A stretch of 64,000 nt of DNA, from NCBI RefSeq assembly GCF_030812855.1, contig NZ_JAUSTK010000007.1, positions 152,001 to 216,000 of the forward strand. Reading direction: 5' to 3'. Made by a program: the position numbers and the translations under genes. Source of the DNA: Paenibacillus wynnii. GTDB taxonomy: Bacteria > Bacillota > Bacilli > Paenibacillales > Paenibacillaceae. How positions within the stretch are numbered: the first letter of the stretch is position 1; the number at the start of each line of letters is the position of its first letter. The notes beneath the pieces were generated by a model, which saw only the letters and a list, made by a program, of their open reading frames with translations, was not told where the DNA came from and did not search any database. This document shows positions 27,447 through 36,106 of the stretch, one piece after another.

Positions 27447-28475
27447 CTATTGTGCCAACGGCGTTGATGTAGGCTCTAGTGCGTCGCCTGCTTTTCCGGG
27501 CTCAATAAGCTGATCGATAGGTGTTCCTGCGTTCATCCAGTTATCAATCAACAGCTTGGCATTACTCAAATCCTCTTCATTAACGATATCATAGAATACC
27601 CCGTCAATACGGGTGCCATCTCCCATTACCGTAAAGCTGGAGATATCCATCTCTTTACCACCCATGATTTTTTTGGCCAGACTAATAATCATAGAAGGCT
27701 GCATGTCTGTCTTGAAGTTTTCACCCATGATATCTAGCAGTGATGAGATATTTCCAATTTGATTGAATGATAACATCTTATTCGCGGCTACATCAAGAAA
27801 TACCTGTTGTCGCTTCGTGCGGTTGAAATCGCTATCCTCACGGTATCTTACGTAGTTTAAAGCATCTACACCGTTATAGCTTGATTTCCCGCCGATAATC
27901 GTAAACTTTTCGTGATCCTTGCCCTTATTGACTATGTCTTTCTTAATAGGTAGCGGAACACCGCCAATCGCATCTACTACATCCTTCAACCCTTGAAAAT
28001 TAATGGTGGCGTAATACTCAATATCATGACCGAGAAGGGCTTCGAGCGTATCTTTAGCCATTTGTTGGCCGCCGAAGGCATAGGCATGAGTGATTTTATC
28101 CTTCTTATTGTCATCATGTCCGATAATCTCTGTGTACGTATCCCGCGGAATCGAGATCAGCAGGACCTTAGCATCCTCTGGACGGACAACAGCATAAATC
28201 ATTGTATCCGAACGCGCCGTTTCTTTATCACGCTGATCCGTACCCAACAACATTAGAGAAAAGGGCTCATTTTTGTAAACAATCGGTTCGGGTTTAATTG
28301 AATTGTTCTCGTTGACCAGCGGCACGTAAGATTCCTTTTCCAGCGTCGCCTTGACTTGGTCTGACAAGAACAAATCAAAGGCCAGCACAGTCAGCGGCTT
28401 GCGGAATAGAAAAGCTCCTGCTGCAATCAGCAGAACAACTATAAGGGCAATGTATCTTTTTTTCATTTTTTTCAT
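27447..28475 (-). CDS. LytR-CpsA-Psr (LCP) family glycopolymer transferase
   Basis: 342 residues: short cytoplasmic N terminus, one membrane helix (IALIVVLLIAAGAFLF) and an extracytoplasmic LCP domain with LGTDQRD, RSDTM and ISIPRDT; conserved Arg in NYVRYREDSDFNR. LCP enzymes attach teichoic acids or other polymers to peptidoglycan. GAAGGAA precedes ATG. Which polymer it handles cannot be told. Confidence 0.93.
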   Translation of the reverse strand: MKKMKKRYIALIVVLLIAAGAFLFRKPLTVLAFDLFLSDQVKATLEKESYVPLVNENNSIKPEPIVYKNEPFSLMLLGTDQRDKETARSDTMIYAVVRPEDAKVLLISIPRDTYTEIIGHDDNKKDKITHAYAFGGQQMAKDTLEALLGHDIEYYATINFQGLKDVVDAIGGVPLPIKKDIVNKGKDHEKFTIIGGKSSYNGVDALNYVRYREDSDFNRTKRQQVFLDVAANKMLSFNQIGNISSLLDIMGENFKTDMQPSMIISLAKKIMGGKEMDISSFTVMGDGTRIDGVFYDIVNEEDLSNAKLLIDNWMNAGTPIDQLIEPGKAGDALEPTSTPLAQ

Positions 28476-28608
28476 TGGATTAATTCCTTCTTTATTCTAA
28501 AATAAAAAATAATGGCTGGCGACGATAAACAATATTTATATTGTAATCACTAAAATAAAAAGAAACAACAAAAATCGACAGCGGAGATTGCTACATATCT
28601 ATTCATAA

Positions 28609-29541
28609 TTACAATTTGTACAGTATGTGTTTGATTCTTGATTCCCAAGACATACTTAAATAAAATCCGTAATCGAACAGCCTGGCTGTCTCTTGAAACC
28701 GCTCCTGGCTAGTTTCCGCGCCCATCACTACTGCTATCAAGCGTTGCCCGTCCCGGTGTGCAGTTCCTGCAAAGCAGTAGCCGGTTCGGCTGTCAAATCC
28801 TGTTTTTAACCCGTCATTTCCTTCATAGGCATACGCACCGCCCATCTCAGGAAGCATAGAATTCATATTGCTTACATACAGGCCTTTGCCCGTTAGTTTC
28901 ATTTGAGTCAGACTGGAGGTGTTGAGGACTTCGGGATGGGTTCGGATTAGAGACATTGCGAGCGTAGCTGTGTCCTTAGCCGTCAGCATAGTTTCTCCGT
29001 TACCATACCCTGGTGGGCGATTCGGACCTAAATCTTTACCCGAAAGTCCCGAAGCATTCGCGAATACAGACCTTGGGGACAAGCCCAGACTACGGGCTTT
29101 ATTATTCATCATTACTACAAAAGAGTTCTCCGAACCGGCTATGTGCTCTGCCAGGGCTACAGCAGCATCATTCGCTGAATATACAGCTATTCCTTGAAAG
29201 AGTTCACGCAACGTGTACGATTCGCCGCGATTGAGAGACAGCGTTACACCGCCAACACTGCTGGCATATAAACTAATTGGAACTCTCTCTTCCCAGCGGC
29301 TTTTACCCTCGGATATACGGTCGAGTACAATTAACTCGGTCATCATCTTAGACATACTGGCTGGAGGCATAGAGGCATCCCCATTCACATCCATCCAAAT
29401 ATGACCGGTATTCATATCCATCAGAACTGCAGCGCTAGACTTAATATTAGGTTTAAAATCAAATACGCCCGACTTGTAAACTATGAACAGGGTTGCGATC
29501 AACAGTGCTGCTGAACCCCAAATTACATTCCGTCTATTCAT
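28609..29541 (-). CDS. D-alanyl-D-alanine carboxypeptidase (S11)
   Basis: 310 residues with an N-terminal signal anchor and the penicillin-binding fold. Active-site motifs: SMSK (SxxK, near residue 62), SAN in YSANDAAVAL, and KTG in GLKTGFDS. It trims the terminal D-Ala of peptidoglycan stem peptides. It lacks the long C-terminal domain of DacA/DacF, so it is a short form. ATG 29541 follows GGGGGAA; the TTG one codon upstream is less likely. Confidence 0.92.
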   Translation of the reverse strand: MNRRNVIWGSAALLIATLFIVYKSGVFDFKPNIKSSAAVLMDMNTGHIWMDVNGDASMPPASMSKMMTELIVLDRISEGKSRWEERVPISLYASSVGGVTLSLNRGESYTLRELFQGIAVYSANDAAVALAEHIAGSENSFVVMMNNKARSLGLSPRSVFANASGLSGKDLGPNRPPGYGNGETMLTAKDTATLAMSLIRTHPEVLNTSSLTQMKLTGKGLYVSNMNSMLPEMGGAYAYEGNDGLKTGFDSRTGYCFAGTAHRDGQRLIAVVMGAETSQERFQETARLFDYGFYLSMSWESRIKHILYKL

Positions 29542-29665
29542 CAAATAATTCCCCCATATTATATATGACGAATGAAACAGCGTTTTGATTTCATTTTCCG
29601 AAAAATTAAATTATTTTTCCCTTATATAAGTCCTATCACCATAAAAGGTACTGAAGAAACCTCTT

Positions 29666-31405
29666 CTAATCCACATCCTTAATCCACCATTTTGCAGGTT
29701 CAATAATAGCACTCATAGAATTAACATGAACCCCTTGAAGACGTTTATTCACAGGGATGATAGACTCGCGCTCAGCAACAAAAATCATCGGCACTTCCTC
29801 GTTAATATATTTCTGCCAGTCATAATATACTTGCTTGCGGTATTCCTTATCGTATGACTTCATGCTCACACCGGCTCGAATCAACTCTTCATTTCTTTCA
29901 GAGGACCAACGCGGGTAATTCCACGGATCGTCCTTTCTCCAGAGTCCGGATGGATCGGGGTCGCTTGCTAATCCCCATACTCCGTTAAACAACTCTATAG
30001 TGGGATCGTCGCTCTCCACAGCATCATAGAAAGGATTTAGTTCCTTCAAGGTTCCTCCATTCAGTCTTACATCCAGCCCCACTTCTCGCCAGTTCTGTAG
30101 AATAGCCTCTGTACGTGACTCTGCCATGGTGCTGCCTATCATACCGTCATAGTTAATCACGAAGGGCTTCCCTTTAGGATCTTCGCGAAAACCGTCTTTG
30201 TCGATATCGATATAGCCCGCTTCATTGAGCAATTCTTTAGCTTTATCTGGATTATAAGGGTATTGATTAATTTGGTCTTCAGGAATCTTCGCCCAGCTTG
30301 TCCCGGGGATCGGGGTCTCTACAAGTTTACCCAAGCCGTAAGAGTAATTTTTAATTAGACTGGCCCGGTCAAGCGCATAATACATCGCCTGGCGTAATCT
30401 TTTATCGGCAAATTTGGGGTTGTCCATCTTAATTACTTCCTCTTTATTATTCCAAGATCCGAATTTGAAGCCTATATATTCATATGACAACTCGGGGGTC
30501 TGCAGCAGGTTCACATTATCAAGATTCTTAAGCTGCTTATAGGCATCACGGGGAGCATCCTCTATATCAATCACGCCTTGTTTAAAGAGCTCTACGATTT
30601 GTTTATCATCGAACACCTTGTAGAGTACTCCGTCAAGCAGAGGCTTCCCCTTGTAATAATCGTCAAAACGCTTCATCTCAACGTATTCACCAGGCTTGAT
30701 GCTAGTGATCTTAAAAGGCCCGATCCCGATAGGATTGACCCTCATCTGGTTGCTGTCTTCCATTTCTTTAACGGGTATGCCCGTATAATATTTTTTGTTC
30801 ATTGGGTAAGACCATAGGTTATCAATGGTATTCACGCGCGCTGAAGTTACTGTAATTCTTAAGGTATAAGGATCAATTACGGTTAACCCGCTAATGGTTG
30901 TAGCTTTCCCTGTATGGTAAGCCTCTACGCCCTGAATCATTTCCACACTATAATAACGCGGCCCGGTATAATCAGGACTTGCGATCACTTCAAGGGCAAA
31001 TTTCCAATCCTCCACCGTCAATTCATCCCCATTATGCCAACGAACACCCGGTTTGATTTTGAAAGTGAATGTTATGTGATCCTCGGATTCCTGCCAAGTC
31101 GCAATGTTAGGTACTGTGGTTAGATCATCTTTTACAGCAAACATAGATTCCGTAGTGAATTCCAGTGCGTAAAGATCATCATCCCCTTCGTAAAAAGCAG
31201 GCTCGAACAATCCCTGAAACGGGGAGGAGTAACCATAAGTAATGATTCCGCCAGCCTTCGGTTGAGCGTTTCCCTCAGAATCTGTCATTCCGGGAGCCCC
31301 GTCTCCACCTGCCGAATTCCCAGGGGTTGCAGCTCCGGAACATGCCGACAGCAGCAGCGCCCAGAGTAACATCAGCATGGCTCCACTTCTTATCTTATTG
31401 TTCAT
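29666..31405 (-). CDS. Oligopeptide ABC transporter substrate-binding lipoprotein (family 5)
   Basis: 579 residues. Signal peptide with lipobox LLSAC, so it should be lipid-anchored outside the membrane. The body is a family 5 solute-binding protein (ITFTFKIKPGVRWHNGDELT, and DKRLRQAMYYALDR). No permease or ATPase genes are next to it, so it either works with a distant transporter or as an orphan receptor. GAAGGGAAGGAA precedes ATG 31405. Confidence 0.93.
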   Translation of the reverse strand: MNNKIRSGAMLMLLWALLLSACSGAATPGNSAGGDGAPGMTDSEGNAQPKAGGIITYGYSSPFQGLFEPAFYEGDDDLYALEFTTESMFAVKDDLTTVPNIATWQESEDHITFTFKIKPGVRWHNGDELTVEDWKFALEVIASPDYTGPRYYSVEMIQGVEAYHTGKATTISGLTVIDPYTLRITVTSARVNTIDNLWSYPMNKKYYTGIPVKEMEDSNQMRVNPIGIGPFKITSIKPGEYVEMKRFDDYYKGKPLLDGVLYKVFDDKQIVELFKQGVIDIEDAPRDAYKQLKNLDNVNLLQTPELSYEYIGFKFGSWNNKEEVIKMDNPKFADKRLRQAMYYALDRASLIKNYSYGLGKLVETPIPGTSWAKIPEDQINQYPYNPDKAKELLNEAGYIDIDKDGFREDPKGKPFVINYDGMIGSTMAESRTEAILQNWREVGLDVRLNGGTLKELNPFYDAVESDDPTIELFNGVWGLASDPDPSGLWRKDDPWNYPRWSSERNEELIRAGVSMKSYDKEYRKQVYYDWQKYINEEVPMIFVAERESIIPVNKRLQGVHVNSMSAIIEPAKWWIKDVD

Positions 31406-31571
31406 GTGTTCCTTCCCTTCCGTTACTGATCAATCTAACTAGTGATACTTCCTATAGTTACTATAATAAACCAATGGTAAATTGAATATATTTTTTATCC
31501 TATGAGTGGAATAAATATTAACCTTAACAAAAATTTTGACATCCTACAATTTGTAAAATATTGCATATCCT

Positions 31572-31600
31572 AAAAAAGAGCCTGCCACATGGACAGACTC
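31572..31600 (-). terminator. Intrinsic terminator of the MutS2-like gene
   Basis: Minus-strand GAGTCTG / CAGGCTC (one G-U) plus inner CC / GG with an ATGT loop, then six T, 23 bases past the stop. Confidence 0.75.
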
Positions 31601-31622
31601 TCCTGAATATTATTTGGGTTGT

Positions 31623-33575
31623 TCAGCTGTTATCTCCATCATAAACAATACTTAGTCCCTCTACATATTTCCGCTGCATCAGCTTCTTTTTCTTCCGATT
31701 CTCCTTGCTCTCAAAAATAATATCGAAATCATAATCGTCCGGGTACAGCTCATCTTTGGAAATATACGGTTTAAGGCGCTTATGGTTGATGGACATTTTT
31801 TGCTTCTGAATCATGACACCCACCATACCCAGACTGTTTCTTTTCTCAAAAACAATTCCGGTTCTCCCCAATGAGCTGACGTATACAGCATCCCCAATCT
31901 CAAAAGACTGCGGCAGCGCCTTCCCATCCTGCTCTTTCTCATCGACATGATCGGCTTGAACTTCAACATCAATTCCTATATCTGTTGGGTCTCTTTGCAC
32001 TTTCAGTTGTTGTCGCTGCATATGAGCATCCCGATACCCCTGCTCCACACGCTGTTCCTTTACAATTTGCTTCGAGCGCTCAATAACTGACAGATCAATA
32101 CCCAGCTTCTCAGCAATTTGCAGTGCGTAGCTCTCTCCCGCTTCACCAATGGTCAACCGGTATAAAGGCTGCAGAGTATCCTTATCAAACTCCATTCGAG
32201 CATTTTGAAATCCCGGTGTGCCAGCCGCGAAGGCTTTTAACTCATTAAAATGCGTAGTGACAATAATATTCGCACCTCTGCGGCTGAGTTCCTCCAGAAG
32301 AGCGGTAGATAGGGCTATACCTTCACCAGGGTCCGTCCCGGCGGCCAATTCATCAATGAGCAGCAGCACACCCTTGCCGGCGCCGCGCAGCATTTCCTCA
32401 ATACTCTTCATCTGTGCTGAAAAAGTACTCAGTGACTGAGTTAAGCTCTGACCGTCACCGATAACACTCATTACATCAGAGAAAACGGTAAATTCACTGC
32501 CTTCCTCCACGGGAATAAGCATTCCAGATTGAGCCATCAGGGTCAGGATACCGAGTGTTTTGAGGACCACAGTCTTTCCACCGGTGTTAGGCCCGGTTAC
32601 AATGAGGGATTTATATCCTTTTCCAAATTCCAGACTGATCGGTATCATTCCTTGCAGCATGGGGTGTCTCCCCCCAATCATCCGCATAAATCCCCTTTCA
32701 TTTAACTTAACCGCTGTGGCACCAAGAGTACGGGCATACTTCGCTTTGGCAAATATAAAATCATACGTACCCGTCACCTCGATGTTAAGCCGCAGGGATA
32801 CCCCTTCCTGCTCGACCAGATCGGTTAGTCGGCCTAAGATGATCGCTTCCTCCCGGGCTTCATCAGCCAGCAACAAATCCAATTCTCCTTGTAAGGCAGC
32901 AACCTCATCCGGCTCTATGAACACCGTTTGCCCACTTGTAGATTGATCGAGCACCGAACCCTTGACCTGCTTATGATATTCCCGTTTCACAGGAATTACG
33001 TAGCGTCCATTCCGCATGCTGTAGATATTCTCCTGTAGAATGGACTGATGCCGCGACATGACACCTTCAATCTTCTTATGGAGCCGCTCTTTGGCTACGT
33101 TCAGCCTCTTGCGAACCTTCTCCAACCCCTTACTGGCCCCGTCATCAATAGATCCGAAGCGAATACAGCGGGTAATCTCATCTTTCACATGACTCAGCTC
33201 CAGTAGTGAGGAAGCATAGGCCCCGATCCGTGGCGCGGTTTGTTCCTTGGAGGCCATGTATTTACGGAGCTGGGTGCAGCTATTTAGAAAAGTACCCACT
33301 GCCGTGAAATCCTGCTCATTATAGAGATATCCTGTTCCCATCAGCGACATGATCCATTCAATCCCTTCCAGGGAAGGGAGCGGGATACTGGATCCCTTTT
33401 CAAGCAGTTCCTTAGCCTCCGCCGTCTCTTCCATTGCTCTGTGTATGGATGTCAGGTATGTCATAGGTTGTAAATTGCTAATATGCTCTTTCCCGGCATA
33501 AGATACGGCATAACGCGCCAAGTCCTCTTTAATTTGTTCGTATTCAAGGGTACGTAAACTTTGTGAATTCATCAT
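31623..33575 (-). CDS. MutS2-like ATPase lacking the Smr domain
   Basis: 650 residues. It follows MutS2 from its first residues (SLRTLEYEQIKEDLARYA): core and clamp region, ATPase with Walker A GPNTGGKTVVLKT near 325, the FSAQM signature area and Walker B LLLIDELAAGTDPGEG near 410, then a KOW-like segment (GRTGIVFEKRNSLGMVGVM) near 560. It stops soon after with a basic tail (ENRKKKKLMQRKYV). B. subtilis MutS2 continues to ~785 residues with a C-terminal Smr nuclease, which is absent here. MutS2 relatives act on recombination intermediates or, in B. subtilis, on collided ribosomes. Start ATG 33575 or 33572 after AAAGGAGG. A long leader with a short frame and two terminators precedes it. Confidence 0.88.
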   Translation of the reverse strand: MMNSQSLRTLEYEQIKEDLARYAVSYAGKEHISNLQPMTYLTSIHRAMEETAEAKELLEKGSSIPLPSLEGIEWIMSLMGTGYLYNEQDFTAVGTFLNSCTQLRKYMASKEQTAPRIGAYASSLLELSHVKDEITRCIRFGSIDDGASKGLEKVRKRLNVAKERLHKKIEGVMSRHQSILQENIYSMRNGRYVIPVKREYHKQVKGSVLDQSTSGQTVFIEPDEVAALQGELDLLLADEAREEAIILGRLTDLVEQEGVSLRLNIEVTGTYDFIFAKAKYARTLGATAVKLNERGFMRMIGGRHPMLQGMIPISLEFGKGYKSLIVTGPNTGGKTVVLKTLGILTLMAQSGMLIPVEEGSEFTVFSDVMSVIGDGQSLTQSLSTFSAQMKSIEEMLRGAGKGVLLLIDELAAGTDPGEGIALSTALLEELSRRGANIIVTTHFNELKAFAAGTPGFQNARMEFDKDTLQPLYRLTIGEAGESYALQIAEKLGIDLSVIERSKQIVKEQRVEQGYRDAHMQRQQLKVQRDPTDIGIDVEVQADHVDEKEQDGKALPQSFEIGDAVYVSSLGRTGIVFEKRNSLGMVGVMIQKQKMSINHKRLKPYISKDELYPDDYDFDIIFESKENRKKKKLMQRKYVEGLSIVYDGDNS

Positions 33576-33631
33576 TATTTCCTCCTTTAGCTCTCTTCCT
33601 GTAATCAACAACCGCAATCTCCCGATAGCAC

Positions 33632-33672
33632 AAAAAAAGGGCAAAGAACGCCACTATGGCAGTCTTCGCCCT
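33632..33672 (-). terminator. Leader terminator T2, just before the MutS2-like gene
   Basis: Minus-strand 10-bp outer stem (AGGGCGAAGA / TCTTTGCCCT) and 5-bp inner stem (TGCCA / TGGCG), followed by seven T. It lies upstream of the gene's own start codon by about 57 bases, so it acts as an attenuator unless the gene has a promoter inside this gap. Confidence 0.8.
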
Positions 33673-33743
33673 CATTTGTTAGGTGTTTCTCTTGTCTTTT
33701 CAAGTCTTCCCTGAACGTTTGCCCCCGGGTACCTGAAAACAGA

Positions 33744-33770
33744 AAAAACCGTGCTGCAAGAGCACGGTTT
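33744..33770 (-). terminator. Leader terminator T1 of the MutS2-like gene
   Basis: Minus-strand stem AACCGTGCT / AGCACGGTT with a short loop and six T. It ends about 170 bases before the start codon. A 10-bp inverted repeat (33684-33693 and 33777-33786) encloses it. Confidence 0.8.
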
Positions 33771-33816
33771 ATCACAAAGAGAAACAGCCGTAAAGAGGCC
33801 ATTTGACGCTTCGCGT

Positions 33817-33953
33817 GTTCTTAACTAATCATCCACCCTTCAAGTAATTAGACTTCGTAGTGAAACAGACTCAAACAAGGCATATATTGTCGCCCAAAAA
33901 AATGAGTCCTCTACAATTACTTTAAGGTGATATGAAATTGCTTAGTTAAGAAC
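33817..33953 (-). ncRNA. Structured leader RNA with three nested stems
   Basis: Three nested perfect inverted repeats: 12 bp (33817-33828 with 33942-33953, GTTCTTAACTAA), 8 bp (33842-33849 with 33915-33922) and 6 bp (33868-33873 with 33903-33908). The minus strand is favoured because both terminators and the downstream gene use it. I could not match it to T-box, SAM, c-di-GMP, c-di-AMP, purine or 6S RNA signatures. Confidence 0.6.
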
Positions 33954-33965
33954 GGCCACCAACAT
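33942..33965 (-). CDS. Seven-codon leader peptide (MLVAVLN)
   Basis: ATG 33965-33963 with AAGGGGA exactly 8 bases upstream, then TTG GTG GCC GTT CTT AAC TAA. Codons 5 to 8 are the 5' strand of the 12-bp leader stem, so a ribosome on this frame must open or block that stem. The design resembles leader peptides of ribosome-mediated attenuation in Bacillota antibiotic-resistance genes. Translation is inferred. Confidence 0.5.
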   Translation of the reverse strand: MLVAVLN

Positions 33966-34022
33966 CAAAATTTCCCCTTCAGTTATAGGATACTTGTAAT
34001 TTACTACATTCCTATGCTGACG

Positions 34023-34397
34023 TCAAACAGATACAAAGCAATTCAGCACCCATATTATACCGTTCATTTGATCCGCAACTTGTCCATGCAGAGCCCCGAA
34101 GAATGTATTCTGCAGTTCAATGATCACCTGACCGCCGTCCGCAATCAGTTGTTCATAGATCTTTTTGGTTTCTTCCTCGTTATCCAATTGCATAATAAGC
34201 CTTACATTCTCACCCTTGGGTGTTCTGCCGAACGGATCGGCAAAGTGAATCAGCGTCTGTCCAATATGTAACTCAGCATTAAGCAATTTCCCGTTATGTT
34301 CATTTAATATCTTAATTTCTCCACCAAAAACACTTTGGTAATATTCAATGGATTCCTGTACTTGATCTACAACAATATAGGGACTTGCACTTAACAT
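34023..34397 (-). CDS. VOC-superfamily (glyoxalase/PhnB-like) protein
   Basis: 124 residues with the paired beta-alpha-beta fold of the VOC superfamily: SPYIVVDQVQESIEYYQSVF then FGGEI, and LHIGQTLIHFADPFG. It resembles PhnB-like members, many of which are metal enzymes or drug-binding proteins. Start ATG 34397 with GGAGG 7 bases upstream; the longer open frame adds 15 unsupported residues. Substrate unknown. No terminator is evident between it and the leader at 33965, so read-through into that leader is possible. Confidence 0.85.
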   Translation of the reverse strand: MLSASPYIVVDQVQESIEYYQSVFGGEIKILNEHNGKLLNAELHIGQTLIHFADPFGRTPKGENVRLIMQLDNEEETKKIYEQLIADGGQVIIELQNTFFGALHGQVADQMNGIIWVLNCFVSV

Positions 34398-34513
34398 CCT
34401 TACGCCTCCTAGTAGTCTAATACTAACATCATCAACGTACACCCCGTTATTATATTAAATTTACTCCGGACGTGCAAAAGAACCCCATTGGGGCATTTCG
34501 ATGCTTATTTGAG

Positions 34514-34547
34514 CAAATAAAAAGACAGCCGGCTTCCCGGCTGTCTT
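34514..34547 (-). terminator. Intrinsic terminator of rpsF-ssb-rpsR
   Basis: Perfect 11-bp stem AAGACAGCCGG / CCGGCTGTCTT with a 4-nt loop and a following T-rich tract on the minus strand. Confidence 0.9.
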
Positions 34548-34557
34548 GACGAGCATC

Positions 34558-34830
34558 CTATTCCGTTGTGTAAGGCAGCAGCGCGATTTGACGCGAGCGC
34601 TTAACAGCGATTGTCAGAGCACGTTGATATTTTGCACTAGTTCCTGTTACACGACGCGGCAAAATCTTTCCGCGTTCGCTGATGAACTTCTTAAGAAGCT
34701 CAGTATCTTTATAATCAATGTGAGTAATTTTGTTCACAGTGAAAAAGCAAACTTTCTTACGCTTGTTGCGTCCACCACGACGTGCCGGTCTTTTGTCGTT
34801 GTCAGCGCCTTCTCTTGGTTTAAAAGCCAT
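34558..34830 (-). CDS. rpsR: Small-subunit ribosomal protein bS18
   Basis: 90 residues: basic N terminus with [10 protein letters not shown], then KVCFFTVNK and [19 protein letters not shown], the bS18 core that binds with bS6 to 16S rRNA. Last gene of the rpsF-ssb-rpsR operon. Confidence 0.98.
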   Translation of the reverse strand: MAFKPREGADNDKRPARRGGRNKRKKVCFFTVNKITHIDYKDTELLKKFISERGKILPRRVTGTSAKYQRALTIAVKRSRQIALLPYTTE

Positions 34831-34851
34831 GTTCTGTTCAGTCCTTCCTTA

Positions 34852-35361
34852 TTAAAATGGCAAATCATCGTCCGATATATCGATCGGTTTTCCATCGCCC
34901 GAAAAAGGATCTTGATTATTGTTGGTGTTACGTGAGAAATTGTTGTTGCTATTTCCACGTCCACTGTTGCCGCCGCCACCACCGAAGGAAGGCTCTTCTG
35001 GAGCACTACCACCACTTGAAGCATTTCCACCTTCACGGTTCTGCGTAGATTCCAGGAAACGGACATTATCAGCAATAACTTCAGTGACGTATACACGTTT
35101 ACCTTCGTTATTCTCGTAATTCCGAACTTGGATACGTCCTTCTACTGCTGTCAGTCGGCCTTTGCGCAAATAATTGGCACAGGTTTCCGCCAGCTGTCTC
35201 CAGGTAACTACCGGGATGAAGTCCGCCTCGCGTTCGCCGCCTTGAGTTGCGAACTGACGGTCTACGGCAAGCGTAAACTGCGTTACAGCCACACCTTGAG
35301 GTGTATAGCGAAGTTCCGGGTCACGGGTCAACCGACCAATCAGAATGATACGGTTCAACAA
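34852..35361 (-). CDS. ssb: Single-stranded DNA-binding protein
   Basis: 169 residues: an OB fold ([20 protein letters not shown], and [21 protein letters not shown]), a Gly/Ser/Asn-rich linker, and the acidic tip DISDDDLPF that recruits repair and replication partners. Start is TTG 35361 after AAGGAGGAG. Position between rpsF and rpsR is conserved in Bacillota. Confidence 0.97.
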   Translation of the reverse strand: MLNRIILIGRLTRDPELRYTPQGVAVTQFTLAVDRQFATQGGEREADFIPVVTWRQLAETCANYLRKGRLTAVEGRIQVRNYENNEGKRVYVTEVIADNVRFLESTQNREGGNASSGGSAPEEPSFGGGGGNSGRGNSNNNFSRNTNNNQDPFSGDGKPIDISDDDLPF

Positions 35362-35409
35362 TAGGGTCTCCTCCTTTTGAGCGTTTTGGTTACAAAGCGT
35401 TACAAGATC

Positions 35410-35694
35410 TTAAGCTACATCGTTCGTAATGAGATAACGAATAACTTCGTCAGAAATCTTCATGAGACGTTCTAATTCAGTAACTACTGCAGGTTCTGCA
35501 GTAAAGTTAACCAAAACGTAGAATCCATCACGGAATTTCTTGATCTCATACGCAAGACGGCGTTTACCTTGCACATCGTGCTTTGTAATTTCCCCGCCAT
35601 TGGAGATGATGCCTTGGAATTTTTCGACTGCTGCTTGAACGACTTCTTGCTCAATGTCAGGACGAATAATGTACATCACTTCATATTTGCGCAT
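35410..35694 (-). CDS. rpsF: Small-subunit ribosomal protein bS6
   Basis: 94 residues beginning MRKYEVMYIIRPDIEQE, typical bS6. Start ATG 35694 with AAGGAGGTG 7 bases upstream; the extra 35 open codons upstream cross the leader. bS6 and bS18 bind as a dimer and in many bacteria also control this operon through the leader. Confidence 0.97.
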   Translation of the reverse strand: MRKYEVMYIIRPDIEQEVVQAAVEKFQGIISNGGEITKHDVQGKRRLAYEIKKFRDGFYVLVNFTAEPAVVTELERLMKISDEVIRYLITNDVA

Positions 35695-35719
35695 AATTTT
35701 CACCTCCTTATGGTCTGAG

Positions 35720-35740
35720 GCCCCTAAACACGTTAGGAGC
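35720..35740 (-). promoter_or_regulatory. Hairpin in the rpsF leader
   Basis: GCTCCTAA / TTAGGGGC (one mismatch) with a 5-nt loop, about 26 bases upstream of the rpsF start. It is a candidate binding site for autoregulation by bS6-bS18; the CCG-containing bulge of the known motif was not clearly identified. Confidence 0.35.
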
Positions 35741-35775
35741 AAGGAACGAGCACAAACACAAACTCGCACCATATT

Positions 35776-35804
35776 AATATACCAAAAAGTACAAGCCAAT
35801 GCAA
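35776..35804 (-). promoter_or_regulatory. Predicted rpsF promoter
   Basis: Minus-strand TTGCAT (35804-35799), 17 bp, TATATT (35781-35776). Same hexamers and spacing as the P2 rRNA promoter of this window. Start of transcription expected near 35769. Confidence 0.65.
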
Positions 35805-35908
35805 GTTATATTATACAGTCTTTAATATCCACCCGGTTTAGTACATGAAGATCACTCTGGGAACACACAATATAGGGGGTATCATTTTCTACAGAAAGGA
35901 GGGATATC

Positions 35909-36106
35909 ATGGGCGAAAAAACTGAATATGAAGCAGGCGATAAGGCACCAAATCCCGGAATTTATACGGAAGTGGGAGAAGCACGAAGCTTCCATACTCA
36001 AATCACACATCCAAACCGTATTGAAATGGAAAAGGGCGACACCTTTCCTCATACAACTAACAAGAACCGCAAGTGGAAAAAGGCTGAGAAGGCTCGGGTG
36101 CACTAA
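35909..36106 (+). CDS. yjzC: YjzC-family protein
   Basis: 65 residues: GDKAPNPGIYTEVGEA, then EKGDTFPHTTNKNRKWKK, the conserved YjzC pattern (GxxAPNxGxYxEVGE and FPxTxNxxRxW). Strong AGAAAGGAGGG precedes ATG. Function unknown. It runs against the neighbouring operons. Confidence 0.88.
   Translation: MGEKTEYEAGDKAPNPGIYTEVGEARSFHTQITHPNRIEMEKGDTFPHTTNKNRKWKKAEKARVH

Noticed and set aside
33605..33802. 65-residue minus-strand frame in the MutS2-like leader
   Set aside because: It runs through both terminators, has no ribosome-binding site, and its composition follows the hairpins.
33817..33850. GGGTGG phrase suggesting a T-box
   Set aside because: The T-box core with ACCGCG is missing and no specifier stem could be assigned.
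33817..33953. MITE-type mobile element with 12-bp terminal repeats
   Set aside because: No target-site duplication is visible, and the inner nested stems and downstream terminators fit an RNA better.
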